From Phaeodactylum tricornutum CCAP 1055/1 (Eukaryota > Bacillariophyta > Bacillariophyceae > Surirellales > Neidiaceae), in contig NC_011680.1 of assembly GCF_000150955.2 (NCBI RefSeq), positions 314,435 to 378,434 on the forward strand: DNA of 64,000 nucleotides. Reading direction: 5' to 3'. Numbering within the stretch: position 1 is the stretch's first letter; each line of letters begins with the position of its first letter. Shown one piece after another: positions 40,101-48,865 of this stretch. The position numbers and the translations under genes are program-made. The notes below the pieces were generated by a model. The model was given only the letters and a program-made list of their open reading frames with translations. It searched no databases and had not been told where the DNA came from.

Positions 40101-42186
40101 ACGGATTGGAACTCGACATAAGCAGTTCTGTTGTCTCTTTCGGCAAGTCGTCCCTGTTCTTTTCCAAAAAGTTAGCCGTGTTGTATTCAACGGAGCCAGC
40201 ATAGTGCTGAATTCCAAATGCTAGTATGGCTTGCTGTGATTTGGAAGATTCAAAACGAGGGTGGGCACCGCACTTCTCATAAATAGCTTGAGCGAAAGAC
40301 TTGTCCGTACATCGGCCCAGCCGGGATTGTTCGTCAAGTACGGACAATATTCCATCGTGACGCTTTTCAATCAAATCAAGAACATCCTGATTGTCAGGAA
40401 ACGCAATGAAGGACCAGTCAATTCCCTCCTTGTGATATTCTTGCTGTTCCAACTTGAATACAAACCTGTTGAATTGTTGCTGTAACGCCTCGTTACAGTA
40501 ATTGATGCACAACTGCTCGAAGGAGTTCACTTCGAAGCTTTCAAAACCAAAGATATCCAAAACGCCAATCGAAGCTTGCCATAATCCGCTTGTATCGTGT
40601 TGTGCTTGTATCTTTGAGTTGATCTTGCGCACAATAAACGTGAAGAGCGCACCATAGGTGGCCTTGATCAAAGCTTCCATTGCCTTATGTGCCTTCTCCA
40701 CAGGTAAATTCTTGAACAAGATTTCCCCCCCAGCTTCGATAGCGCAGCTACAGACGGCATTGTTTAAATCCTCGGGATCGACTCCGAGCAAAGCAATTGT
40801 CGCAGGCAAACTAGGGTTCGATTCATCCAATGCACTCGCATCGTGACCGTACTCGGTCAGAGTTAAATTCGACGCGTGCAACAATGCGCATACTACCACG
40901 AATAGGCCGTGCTGCTCTTCTGTCGAAAAACCAACTGTATCTAAGGCCTGTCGCAAATCGCGGTATGTATCAACATCGCGTACCTGATCGCGGCGATCGA
41001 AGGTACCGGACACGGCCGTCATGCGGAAGTCTCGTGGTGATGAGTCGGCAATACCCAAGCTTTGAGCATCTTTTGAAGATAAACCTACCAGGGCTTCGTA
41101 GAAAATGTGATAATTCCGTTCACCCGGCGACTGCGAAATCAGCCGAACCTTTTCCAGTAGGTACGTTTCAACCGATGCCGATACGAGAGACCCGTCCCGG
41201 AAGGATATTTCAATGAATTTGCCAAAGCGTGACGAATTATCGTTTCGAACGGTACGGGCGTTGCCGAATGATTCCAAAATGGGATTACTCTGAAGTACTT
41301 GCGACTCGATGCCTACCCTGGAAGTGTGGGAGCGTTGCTCCGACAGAGTCGCCAGGTAGCGCATAATGATTTTCGTGGTGACGGTTTTTCCAGCACCACT
41401 TTCGCCCGATACTAGAATGGATTGATTTTCTCCACGCGAGGCATTGATTTGGAGTGAGCGCATCATGGATCTGTAAGCGTCCTCCGCAATAGCGTAAATG
41501 TGAGGTGGTGGGCGTTCGTATTGGGCTTTCGGCGACGACGAGCCGGTTGTGTGCCAGTACAATCGCATAATCTCTTCCCCGTAAATGGGTAACGTTTGGA
41601 ATGGATTCAATGCCAGAAGAATCTTGCCCGTGTATGTGTAAACGTGGTCTAACTGGTAACGTTGGAGGAGGCAAAAGACTACCGCTGGCTCGTGCAATTG
41701 TTCCAAACTGGTCAAGTCTTCCGGTGGCGGTTGCCCCTCGCGCCACCAGGCGTTAGCGACGCAGACTTTGGATTGTTCCCCCGTATTATAGCTGAACGTA
41801 ACGGTTTCACCATTGAGTTTTCCATTGGCCAGCAGGGGATCATCTACCGTGAGCGTAATCTGTACCGTCTTGGCGAGTCGTGTCGGAGATCCGGTCCATC
41901 TGGACGAGGGCGACTTTTGTGCCGGCGATAATGCGTTCGTCTTTCGTAATTTTACGTGTGCAAACGGCGAAGTTGCTTCCGAGGCACTCGTAGCCGTTGC
42001 CTCATCAACGGTATTCGTCGAGTTGGTCGTTTGGTGGACAACCGCCCGAACCCATCCCCACTCATCACCGCTTACCCGTGTGCGTTTCCGAGGACGCCAA
42101 CCCTTGGGTAAAGTCCCGTCGTTACCCAAGACGCTTTCGACCAGGTCGGTTCGGACCCATACGTGTGAATCGTGCGAGCTCGCCAT
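37147..42186 (-). CDS. Unconventional myosin with IQ motifs, coiled coil, ankyrin repeats and a FYVE-like zinc finger
   Basis: Three exons: 39596-42186, 37616-39530 and 37147-37545, with introns of 65 and 70 nt. The first junction rebuilds ISLLGMQMGKTKVFLRRRAF and the second is phase 0; total 1634 residues. Residues 1-100 are a variable extension. The motor covers about 175-880: P-loop GESGAGKT at about 260, switch I NDNSSRFGKF at about 316, switch II DIFGFESFEVNSFEQLCINY at about 547, and the converter ends in GKTKVFLRRRAF. About six IQ-like segments follow (IQNFFRQIGAFR, IQCSWRSYDARR, IQHAWKYYASTR and others), then a coiled coil (LRSEVQRLQLELEKARQ), then five or six ankyrin repeats (GRTSLHIAALAA, GETALHLSE, GNSPLHYAAQL, GCTPLHLSLFH). 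The C-terminus has four C-x-x-C pairs (CMHC, CRHC, CTSC, CVVC) spaced like FYVE, but without the full basic lipid-binding motif. It is probably a cargo motor for endosomal or other membranes. Confidence 0.92.
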
Positions 42187-42994
42187 AGAGATATCGCGCG
42201 TACTACTAAACGCGACACTCGAGTGGATGGTGGTGCGCGCCAAGGTGCGCACCACGGGGGATGCGAGGTGCGGCTGTCGACGCGCTTACCGCTACTTCTG
42301 GAACCAAGAGGAGACTCGTCAGTCAACGGAAACGGTGTGACCACTTTGCACTGGTCAAACTACAACAGTAATGGAACAATGTGAAAAGAAATAGCCTGGA
42401 ATAGTCTGCTGCAAGGTTAACGAAACAACGGGTTGGTGGGGTAGGTGGATGATCCAGGGACAACTCTTTGTCGCAACCTTGGTCATGGCCGGTCGATGGA
42501 ACGGGGATTCACTCCGCTCGTTTGAACCATGTGATCAGCGCCAGGTCGTCTTTGTATAATGTATCTCGTTCCCTGAAAGTTCCCGTTTTCTATGAATCCA
42601 TTGGCAGCACATATATGTATAGGCGTCCAACAATGTGTATTACATACGCCCTTATATATACGAATCGGTTGAAAAGCAGGGCATGCTCGCTGGGGACCGC
42701 AGTGAAGTTCGAGCAAATAGAACAGGCGCCCATCGCTTGAACCTCATTCGAATGGCAGGGCAGGGCAGGGCTACTGACAGAGAGACTGTGTCGGGAATGG
42801 TTTCACCAGTCAACGCACCAAAACGAATGTAACCGCATCGGATTCCAAGGTTGGAACCGAATGGATCGGCCTCCTCATTCTTGCGTGTGTTTTTTGGAAA
42901 AGGGTTCTGCTTACTGTGTAACATACAGAGAGACCACGAGAAATTTCTGGATTGTCCGTCGATACAGGGCGCAAGAGCGACAGCCAATACGACG
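42187..42994. other. Intergenic, divergent promoter region
   Basis: 808 bp between myosin (minus) and the histone-fold gene (plus). Contents: a TATATATA-like stretch at about 42651-42659, a short GGCAG triplicate near 42754-42770, and open frames on both strands with no recognisable content. Confidence 0.45.
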
Positions 42995-43588
42995 ATGAAT
43001 CGCAAGCCCTCCCACCGCAACAACACCAACGATACGACCGAGACTCCCGCGGCCCAACCTGTATCGATGGACTATTCCACCCTATTCCCTCTGTCTCGTA
43101 TTAAAGCGTTGCTCGAACAAGAATCCGGAATCGATTTGATGCAACAATCCAGTTGTCAAGTTGTTAGCGCAACGTCTGCCTTGTGGTTGCACCGTTTGAT
43201 TCAAAAGGCCCGCCACGCACAATCCACGGCGGAACACGACGATGGGTCGCGTGCTGGCGCAGCAACGAATGTTACAGTGGGAGGACATCATGTCTTGACG
43301 GTGGCTGGACTACGGCATATTCTAGAGAATGATCCGTCCTACGCCTTTTTCGACTCGAGCGCAGAGATACTGGAACGGTTTCAAGCCCAAGAGGAATCCG
43401 AACGGCAGTCACTTTACAAACCCACGAAAAAGAGACAACGCACAGCGAAGTCGTTTGCACTCAAGCAAAAATCTGTGACGGCATTGGTGGGAGCCAATCT
43501 GCAGGAAAGTCACGTGAATGTAGATGAGCTCCAGCGAGCAGGTCGCCGGCAAACGGAAATTGACGTAGACGAAGAAGACTACGATTAG
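42995..43588 (+). CDS. Histone-fold protein of the NF-YC/DPB3 (CBF/NF-Y) type
   Basis: 197 residues; the ATG at 42995 is the first in frame. The histone fold covers about 28-115: LFPLSRIKALLEQESGIDL (helix 1 with the FPLSRIK entry), VVSATSALWLHRLIQKARHA (helix 2), VLTVAGLRHILENDPSYAFF (helix 3). The FP-x-x-R-I-K start is the mark of NF-YC, CHRAC/POLE4 (Dpb3-like) and NC2-alpha subunits, which pair with a second histone-fold partner. The tail is basic then acidic (KKRQRTAKSF to EIDVDEEDYD), as in polymerase epsilon and CHRAC small subunits. Residues 60-70 carry an insert not usual in NF-YC. A role in replication or chromatin remodelling is likely; the exact partner is unclear. Confidence 0.75.
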   Translation: MNRKPSHRNNTNDTTETPAAQPVSMDYSTLFPLSRIKALLEQESGIDLMQQSSCQVVSATSALWLHRLIQKARHAQSTAEHDDGSRAGAATNVTVGGHHVLTVAGLRHILENDPSYAFFDSSAEILERFQAQEESERQSLYKPTKKRQRTAKSFALKQKSVTALVGANLQESHVNVDELQRAGRRQTEIDVDEEDYD

Positions 43589-43991
43589 ACCAGTACGCCA
43601 AGATATTTACTGTCAATGGAACTTGTTTGCTGGTAGTCCAAAATCTTTGCCAGCAAAAGGTGGTTCCTTCTACGTGACAGAGATGGCGTACCAAACAGAA
43701 ACAGCGTTCTCGACGACTCTTTGTTTTCTATCAAAGAACCATCGTCGATTTCCACACTACAGGGTACCCCCTACATGGTGTATACACCGATCTCACGAAA
43801 GCGAAAGGGGCGTCTACAAAGTTACTAGAGAGACGAGACGCAAGAGTGTTCACACATATTGCCTTTAAACCCACTTTCGCATGACACGACAGTGCAACAC
43901 AATAATTATCCGACTTCTTTCGCGTCCACGCGTGTACAACCTCGGCTCCCTACGCGCGTACTTTCCCTGAACGAGAGGAATCGCTCTTGCT
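43589..43991. other. Convergent intergenic gap, no gene seen
   Basis: 403 bp between the 3' ends of the histone-fold gene and the SLC44 gene. TTACTGTCAA lies at about 43607-43616, close behind the histone-fold stop. Confidence 0.45.
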
Positions 43992-45548
43992 TTAAACACT
44001 GCCTGGATAGATTTGGCTCCATGTCTGTCGCATACGGTTACTGAGGTCGGGGTAGTTTTGCTGAAATTCGGCCGGCGCTTCGGCAAAGAGCACAATTATC
44101 GCGTTCACGGCCGACGCAATGGTGCTCATGGCGATACTCGTCATGACTAAACCAATCACAAAGCCCAACGCAAAGGCAATGCCCTTTTCGTTGCCACCGG
44201 CGTCCTCAAAAAGATCGGAAACGAGCGAAATGATCAACGCGATACTGCCCATGATCCCACCCATAATAACGGAAATTAAAAAGAGCGTATTGTTGATGAG
44301 ATCGTCCGCAATAACGGCTTCCCAACCACGGTTCCGGAAGAGTGTAAAGACGTTCTTGCCGGCTTCCATGTATCCATACCCGTAAAGGCCAACGTAGATA
44401 AAGGCCCACTTGTTAAAGTATTCGACAATGGACGCCAGGCAGGATAGGATGCACTCGGCAATGCAGACCAGAAAATTTCCGTCGTCGTTGGCCCGGGCGG
44501 CGTTGGCGAGCATTTGCAACGCCCGAATGACGGCCACGATCAAAGAACCGAAGCAAATGGAACCAAACGAGGTCGTGATGGTGCGCAAAAAGCTATTATT
44601 GACGGAAGGCGAGCAGCAGCAGGAAGCGTCTTCCGGTTCAAACCACCAGGTACCCACCATACCGGCGACGGTGACGTGAATCGAGTTCTGGAAGAAAACA
44701 TAAACGACATCCCAAGGTGAGGGGGTGCTACGGTACGTGTATATATATACATATATATATATATATGTATGTGTGTGCGTGTATCGCGTCCCAACCATGG
44801 CGTTACGTACCTGTAGCACTTGATGCGTAAAGAAGTAGGCCACAAAGAGCAAAAAGAGGTAACCGTAATTGACGTCGGTGCACTGATTGGTAACATCGTC
44901 ACAAGTGTAGGTCTGATCGTAAACCCCCACAAAGGCGACGGCCCACGCCACACTCCAGAGGCCAGCCAGTGCGGTAAAGATGTAGGCATATCCAACGACC
45001 CCCCAATTGGCCTTGATGGCGGTACAGGCCGTAACGAGATTGATCGTCGCAAAGGGAATGCGGCTCCAAACGGCCCGGGCGTAACAAATCGAAATGGCAA
45101 AAAAGATAATCCCCATAATACCGGCAAAGACACTGCCCGACAAGAATGCGAGGGCAGCCCAGACGCCCGCCATGATGACGACGAAAATAAGTGAAACCTT
45201 AATGAGAGTTTCCGGAATGGCCATAAGTATGAGCAATCCGAGGGCGGCCAATACGAGACTCAACAAGGCCGAAATGATGGTGGCAATGACGTAACCTTCG
45301 TATTCCACGTTGGAACTGTTGCTGCTTACAGCGTCCGGTCCGTAGGTAAAGGCCACCGCCACAATGGCAATAACGTTGGCGTAGAGTAGGACAGCAAAAA
45401 TAGGATCGCGGCAACGGGTTTCCTGTGTTTCGCCCTTGCCGGCAAAGTTGGTGGGAGCCGGACTAGCGGCTGCGTAGGCGTTGGCCGTCGCCGGAGGGGC
45501 GTGCGGATTCGACACGGCGGTACCCTGCACAACTATGGGAGGCGGCAT
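43992..45548 (-). CDS. Choline-transporter-like protein (SLC44/CTL/PNS1 family)
   Basis: Two exons, 44811-45548 and 43992-44687, with a 123-nt intron (CAG|GTACGT ... CTTCCAG|AAC, phase 0); 477 residues. The splice gives FFTHQVLQNSIHVTVAGMVG, which matches the family's conserved helix. The start at 45548 (MPPPIVVQGT) follows a long leader with a CTG/CAG repeat. About ten helices. Key blocks are RDPIFAVLLYANVIAIVAVA, WSVAWAVAFVGVY, the WWF after the splice point, SFGSICFGSLIVAVIRALQ and FIYVGLYGYGYMEAGKN, all typical of CTL1/PNS1. Family members move choline or ethanolamine at the plasma or mitochondrial membrane; the substrate here is inferred only. The intron is a multiple of three with no in-frame stop. 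Confidence 0.9.
   Translation of the reverse strand: MPPPIVVQGTAVSNPHAPPATANAYAAASPAPTNFAGKGETQETRCRDPIFAVLLYANVIAIVAVAFTYGPDAVSSNSSNVEYEGYVIATIISALLSLVLAALGLLILMAIPETLIKVSLIFVVIMAGVWAALAFLSGSVFAGIMGIIFFAISICYARAVWSRIPFATINLVTACTAIKANWGVVGYAYIFTALAGLWSVAWAVAFVGVYDQTYTCDDVTNQCTDVNYGYLFLLFVAYFFTHQVLQVRNAMVGTRYTHTHTYIYIYVYIYTYRSTPSPWDVVYVFFQNSIHVTVAGMVGTWWFEPEDASCCCSPSVNNSFLRTITTSFGSICFGSLIVAVIRALQMLANAARANDDGNFLVCIAECILSCLASIVEYFNKWAFIYVGLYGYGYMEAGKNVFTLFRNRGWEAVIADDLINNTLFLISVIMGGIMGSIALIISLVSDLFEDAGGNEKGIAFALGFVIGLVMTSIAMSTIASAVNAIIVLFAEAPAEFQQNYPDLSNRMRQTWSQIYPGSV
44737..44783. repeat. TA/TG microsatellite in the SLC44 intron
   Basis: Mixed (TA)n and (TG)n tract filling the middle of the 123-nt intron. 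Confidence 0.9.
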
Positions 45549-45600
45549 TTTGGCTGTAGCAAGGAAGGTGTACAACGAAACAGCAGTAGTAGTTCGGAAG

Positions 45601-45618
45601 CAGCAGCAGCAGCAGCAG
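45601..45618. repeat. (CAG)6 triplet repeat in the SLC44 5' leader
   Basis: Six CAG units on the plus strand (CTG on the transcript), about 50 bp upstream of the SLC44 ATG. Confidence 0.85.
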
Positions 45619-46145
45619 TAGTGGATCGGTGACGAGCCCCGTAAAAGATTCGCTAGAGGAACGATCGAAAACGACGAAACTACGCCACTGGGTATTTGGA
45701 ACGAATGGAGAAAACTGGAAAGCACAGTCGGTACGAACAACACGGCAACCAAATGTGTCTCTTGACGCTTGTCCGCTCTGAGTTACACACACAGTTAATA
45801 CGCAGAATTTGGTTTGATCGTAGGGACCTTGTTGTGCTAGCTAGGCACGACTAGTGTGTGTGTCTACAGCGGGCGTGACGGCAGCGTGTGTCTGTGTGTG
45901 TATAGATCGGTACGGAAGCGGGTTGTCGCGATGAATTCGTGCCCGGTTCCGACGAGCGAGAGTGACACGACCGGTCGGTCATTACATCACCACGGTCAAT
46001 CGCGCGGGGAGACCGTAGGTAGTCTGGGTACCAAGCAAGATCGTTAGTGGACCCGCGCTTGGCCGAACAACGGGTCTTTTTCCACTTCCAGTCAGGTCGA
46101 GCTGGAATAGGCAAGTATTGTGTTCGGTGCGGCTCGATTGGTTTC

Positions 46146-46171
46146 ATATATGTATATATATATATATATAG
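46146..46171. repeat. TA dinucleotide tract
   Basis: About 13 near-perfect TA units in the divergent promoter region. Confidence 0.85.
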
Positions 46172-46528
46172 ATGTCGGACGTTCACGGTATGATTGCCGA
46201 CATTTGCTTTTCCCACAATCTGTCAAGGACGGTACTGTTAGCAAAACCGTTTTTTCGAATTTCGGATCGTACGTGACGATATTATAGTCAGTCACGTCAT
46301 GTCAATCAAACGCAGACCGACAGATAGGGTAGGGTATTCACGTCGCAGGAACAACACAGCAAGGCGTTTCGGGCCGGACCTGCTTTTACCGTCACCGTGC
46401 CCCGTATTCGATAGTGGAGACTTGCCTCGCTCGACAGCTCTATAGCTAGTCAGATACCTCGATCGGTCGATCAATCAAGCAAGCAATCGAGACAAACATA
46501 CAAACACACACAATAGATAGATACCGGC

Positions 46529-47677
46529 ATGACGGAGGAAACCGACCACACGGCGACCGACGAGTGGGATTGGGATTTTGCAGACGACGACCTTCCGCAA
46601 GCGGACGATGGGCCCTCGGTGGAACCGTGCGAGTCCTCCCCCGTCGATTCGCCAATCCAAGCAGCGTTTCCGAGAGGCACCGCCAGTGACACGCCGGAAA
46701 TCGACTATCGCATCCACGGCAACGACCATGCCTTCAATGATCTTCGTGATCCTTCACGACGATCGATAACCCCTGCTGGGCCTACCGACAATGCGAACAA
46801 TCTCTCGACCGAGCTCGACCAGCCTATTGTAGACCAAGACTCCGACAATCTTCTGAATATTTCTACCGACTTAATACTAGCTCCAGCACTGACCATCGCG
46901 GCTCCTTTACCCAATCATTCACTGCAACTGCTGTTTCAAACGGACGAAAAGACCGTCTCATCGCAACTCCAGCGAGTGGAAGAGAAAACACTCCGGCGAC
47001 AACAAACCCGGAACAACCAAATTCATCAATTGAGCCACCAACTAGCGATGCTTTCGGCTCGCTTGGCACACGAGCACATCAATCGTGACGCGGCCCTGCA
47101 CACGGCGTGGAAAACTTCGCTAGTGGAACGCTCGCACCGATTGTTGGACGACTTGGCCTTGCTGCAGGACCGGGATGCCGTGCCTGTGTCCTCGCCGCAA
47201 CATTGGCGACAAATCCATCATCGGCTGGAAAAGCTGGACACACAAATGACGCAGTCGATGTTTGTCGATCTCCCCAATCTGCAATCGTCTCTGTCGCTAG
47301 ACGAAGCTATCGATGCTTGGAAAGCCGACGATCGGCTCGCACAACACGAAGCTGACAAATGCCAACGGGCTTTAGTACGGCGGTTCGAGCATTGGGCAGG
47401 GATTGTGACGCAACGGCGGTGTGAAAGTTCCGCCGCCAATCACGCAACCTTGACGTTGCTGTCGGAAAATGTTGCCAAGCTTTCCACGGAGGATTTGGAC
47501 GATCAGCCGAAAATGGCGGAGGATCTTATCCAGCAAATTCGGAATGTGCGTGCTGCGCTGCAGGAGGAGCGAGCGACTCGGAAAGCACAAGACGAAAAAT
47601 TGCGGATGTTGATTGAAAGGCGAGTGAACGCTCTAAAGGACGCAATTGTGCAAGTTCATGGTGATAACGATTACTAA
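46529..47677 (+). CDS. Coiled-coil protein of unknown function
   Basis: 382 residues. Residues 1-120 are acidic and unordered (DEWDWDFADDDLPQADDG). From about 130 to 380 the chain is mostly helical with long coiled-coil stretches: LQRVEEKTLRRQQTRNNQI, then HRLEKLDTQMTQSMF, and at the C-terminus ALQEERATRKAQDEKLRMLI followed by ERRVNALKDAIVQV. The last block recalls SF-assemblin-type fibre proteins, but the similarity is too weak to name it. No membrane segment. It is tail to tail with the MED4 candidate, 95 bp apart. Confidence 0.65.
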   Translation: MTEETDHTATDEWDWDFADDDLPQADDGPSVEPCESSPVDSPIQAAFPRGTASDTPEIDYRIHGNDHAFNDLRDPSRRSITPAGPTDNANNLSTELDQPIVDQDSDNLLNISTDLILAPALTIAAPLPNHSLQLLFQTDEKTVSSQLQRVEEKTLRRQQTRNNQIHQLSHQLAMLSARLAHEHINRDAALHTAWKTSLVERSHRLLDDLALLQDRDAVPVSSPQHWRQIHHRLEKLDTQMTQSMFVDLPNLQSSLSLDEAIDAWKADDRLAQHEADKCQRALVRRFEHWAGIVTQRRCESSAANHATLTLLSENVAKLSTEDLDDQPKMAEDLIQQIRNVRAALQEERATRKAQDEKLRMLIERRVNALKDAIVQVHGDNDY

Positions 47678-47772
47678 CTGTAAGTTCGTACACAAATTGC
47701 ATCACGTTTGCGCAAGAGAGCCTTTTCAGAAGCAGAAGCAAGTGTTCACGCTACACACGAACCATTTTTCCT

Positions 47773-48465
47773 TTAATCGTCATCGTCTTCGCTGCTACTG
47801 TCACTCAGATTCATAGACACATCAACCTGGGGTGGCGCTGGCCTGGATGCAATGTCTAAAGCCGATGCTGGTGGTCGACTAGAAGTCGGTCTTATTTCAA
47901 CTTCGTGATGCGCAACTTCTCGTCGTTTGGGATCTCTGCCGGTAGTCGGATCGTTCAATTCGCTCGGTAATTGGCGTTGGTGTTCCTGTTCTGCTCTGGC
48001 TGCCGCAGCCGCGGCAGCCTGTTCTAGTTCCGCGCTTTTCTGTTGTTCTCGTTGTCGTTTCTTGTCGCGTTCCGATTGCCGGGCACGCTCCAGTTGCAGA
48101 GCAGCCAAGGCACCCCCGCGTAGCTGGTGCGGTAGCGGATTGGGAGTGGTAAAGCCAACGACGGGAGCATTCGGGTTCCATCCCGCTGGAGCAGAAGTTC
48201 GTGACGCCAGGTTTCGAGCGACCGCCAATACTTGATGCACCTGCTCCATACTCGTGGGAATAGGGCGGACACGCGGCTGATTGGGATTCACCTTGCTCGA
48301 GCGTAGCCAGGGTTCCACCTTGCGCATCGTCGCCGTTAGAGCGCGTTCCATTTCGACTGCTTTTTGCGTTTTCCATAGTAAGTCCATCTCAACATTGGGA
48401 ACCTCAACATCCATTGCCTCGACTTCTCCGTCGACCGCGCGAACCACCACTTCTGGAGTCTCCAT
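47773..48465 (-). CDS. MED4: Mediator complex subunit 4 candidate
   Basis: 230 residues from the ATG at 48465. The order of features fits MED4: an N-terminal helix (VEMDLLWKTQKAVEMERALT), then VHQVLAVARNLASRTSAPAG followed by WNPNAPVVGFTTPNPLPHQL and RGGALAAL, then a long polar helix, and an acidic serine tail (NLSDSSSEDDDD). In plant and animal MED4 the corresponding A-R-x-I-x-x-T-x-AP segment, the proline-rich bridge and the serine/acid tail occur in the same order. MED4 belongs to the Mediator middle module, which links transcription factors to RNA polymerase II. The similarity is short and the call is from pattern memory. Confidence 0.58.
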   Translation of the reverse strand: METPEVVVRAVDGEVEAMDVEVPNVEMDLLWKTQKAVEMERALTATMRKVEPWLRSSKVNPNQPRVRPIPTSMEQVHQVLAVARNLASRTSAPAGWNPNAPVVGFTTPNPLPHQLRGGALAALQLERARQSERDKKRQREQQKSAELEQAAAAAAARAEQEHQRQLPSELNDPTTGRDPKRREVAHHEVEIRPTSSRPPASALDIASRPAPPQVDVSMNLSDSSSEDDDD

Positions 48466-48865
48466 TACCCTGTCAGCACAAGTCGTCAAGCGATGTTTTC
48501 CTTGCGATGCTGTTCATTCAGGCTTCTAAAACAGCAATGTCAATTTTTCTGTCGGACCTTGAGCCATCCGCCGACTGAGAGCAGGACATGCTCGTTGTTC
48601 ACTATTATGTATCGGAATTGCTAGTACAGTTACACTACACAACGACGATATTTACAATTGCCAGTTGGTTCATGTGCTCCGGCATGGAGTCGGGGAATGT
48701 ACCATGTTTACTACCCAACGCCAGCCGCAGTTTCTTCTCTCGATAGTGATTTACGAGGTTGAGGATGAACACGTGTTACACAATTAAACGATGGTTAGCG
48801 TGATACAATAGTATTCACAGTCATGAATCAGAGGTAGTCTAAGTCCCACTTTAACAGGAGATCGT
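48466..48865. other. Intergenic, MED4 promoter and CoA-transferase 3' flank
   Basis: 400 bp with no gene. It has one exact TCACAGTCA (48815-48823), about 45 bp beyond the CoA-transferase stop. Confidence 0.45.
48815..48823 (-). promoter_or_regulatory. TGACTGTGA motif copy
   Basis: Exact 9-mer just downstream of the CoA-transferase stop, 350 bp upstream of MED4; the one copy closer to a 3' end than to a start. Confidence 0.3.

Larger units (their letters stand above)
45549..46528. other. Intergenic, divergent promoter region with microsatellites
   Basis: 980 bp between SLC44 (minus) and the coiled-coil gene (plus). It contains the SLC44 leader with a triplet repeat (45601-45618), GT-rich tracts near 45850-45900, a TA tract (46146-46171), and tandem CGATC/AATCAAGCAAG words near 46460-46490 close to the next start. 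No gene seen. Confidence 0.5.

Noticed and set aside
41285-41746. 153-codon frame inside the myosin motor
   Set aside because: Shadow of the motor in another frame.
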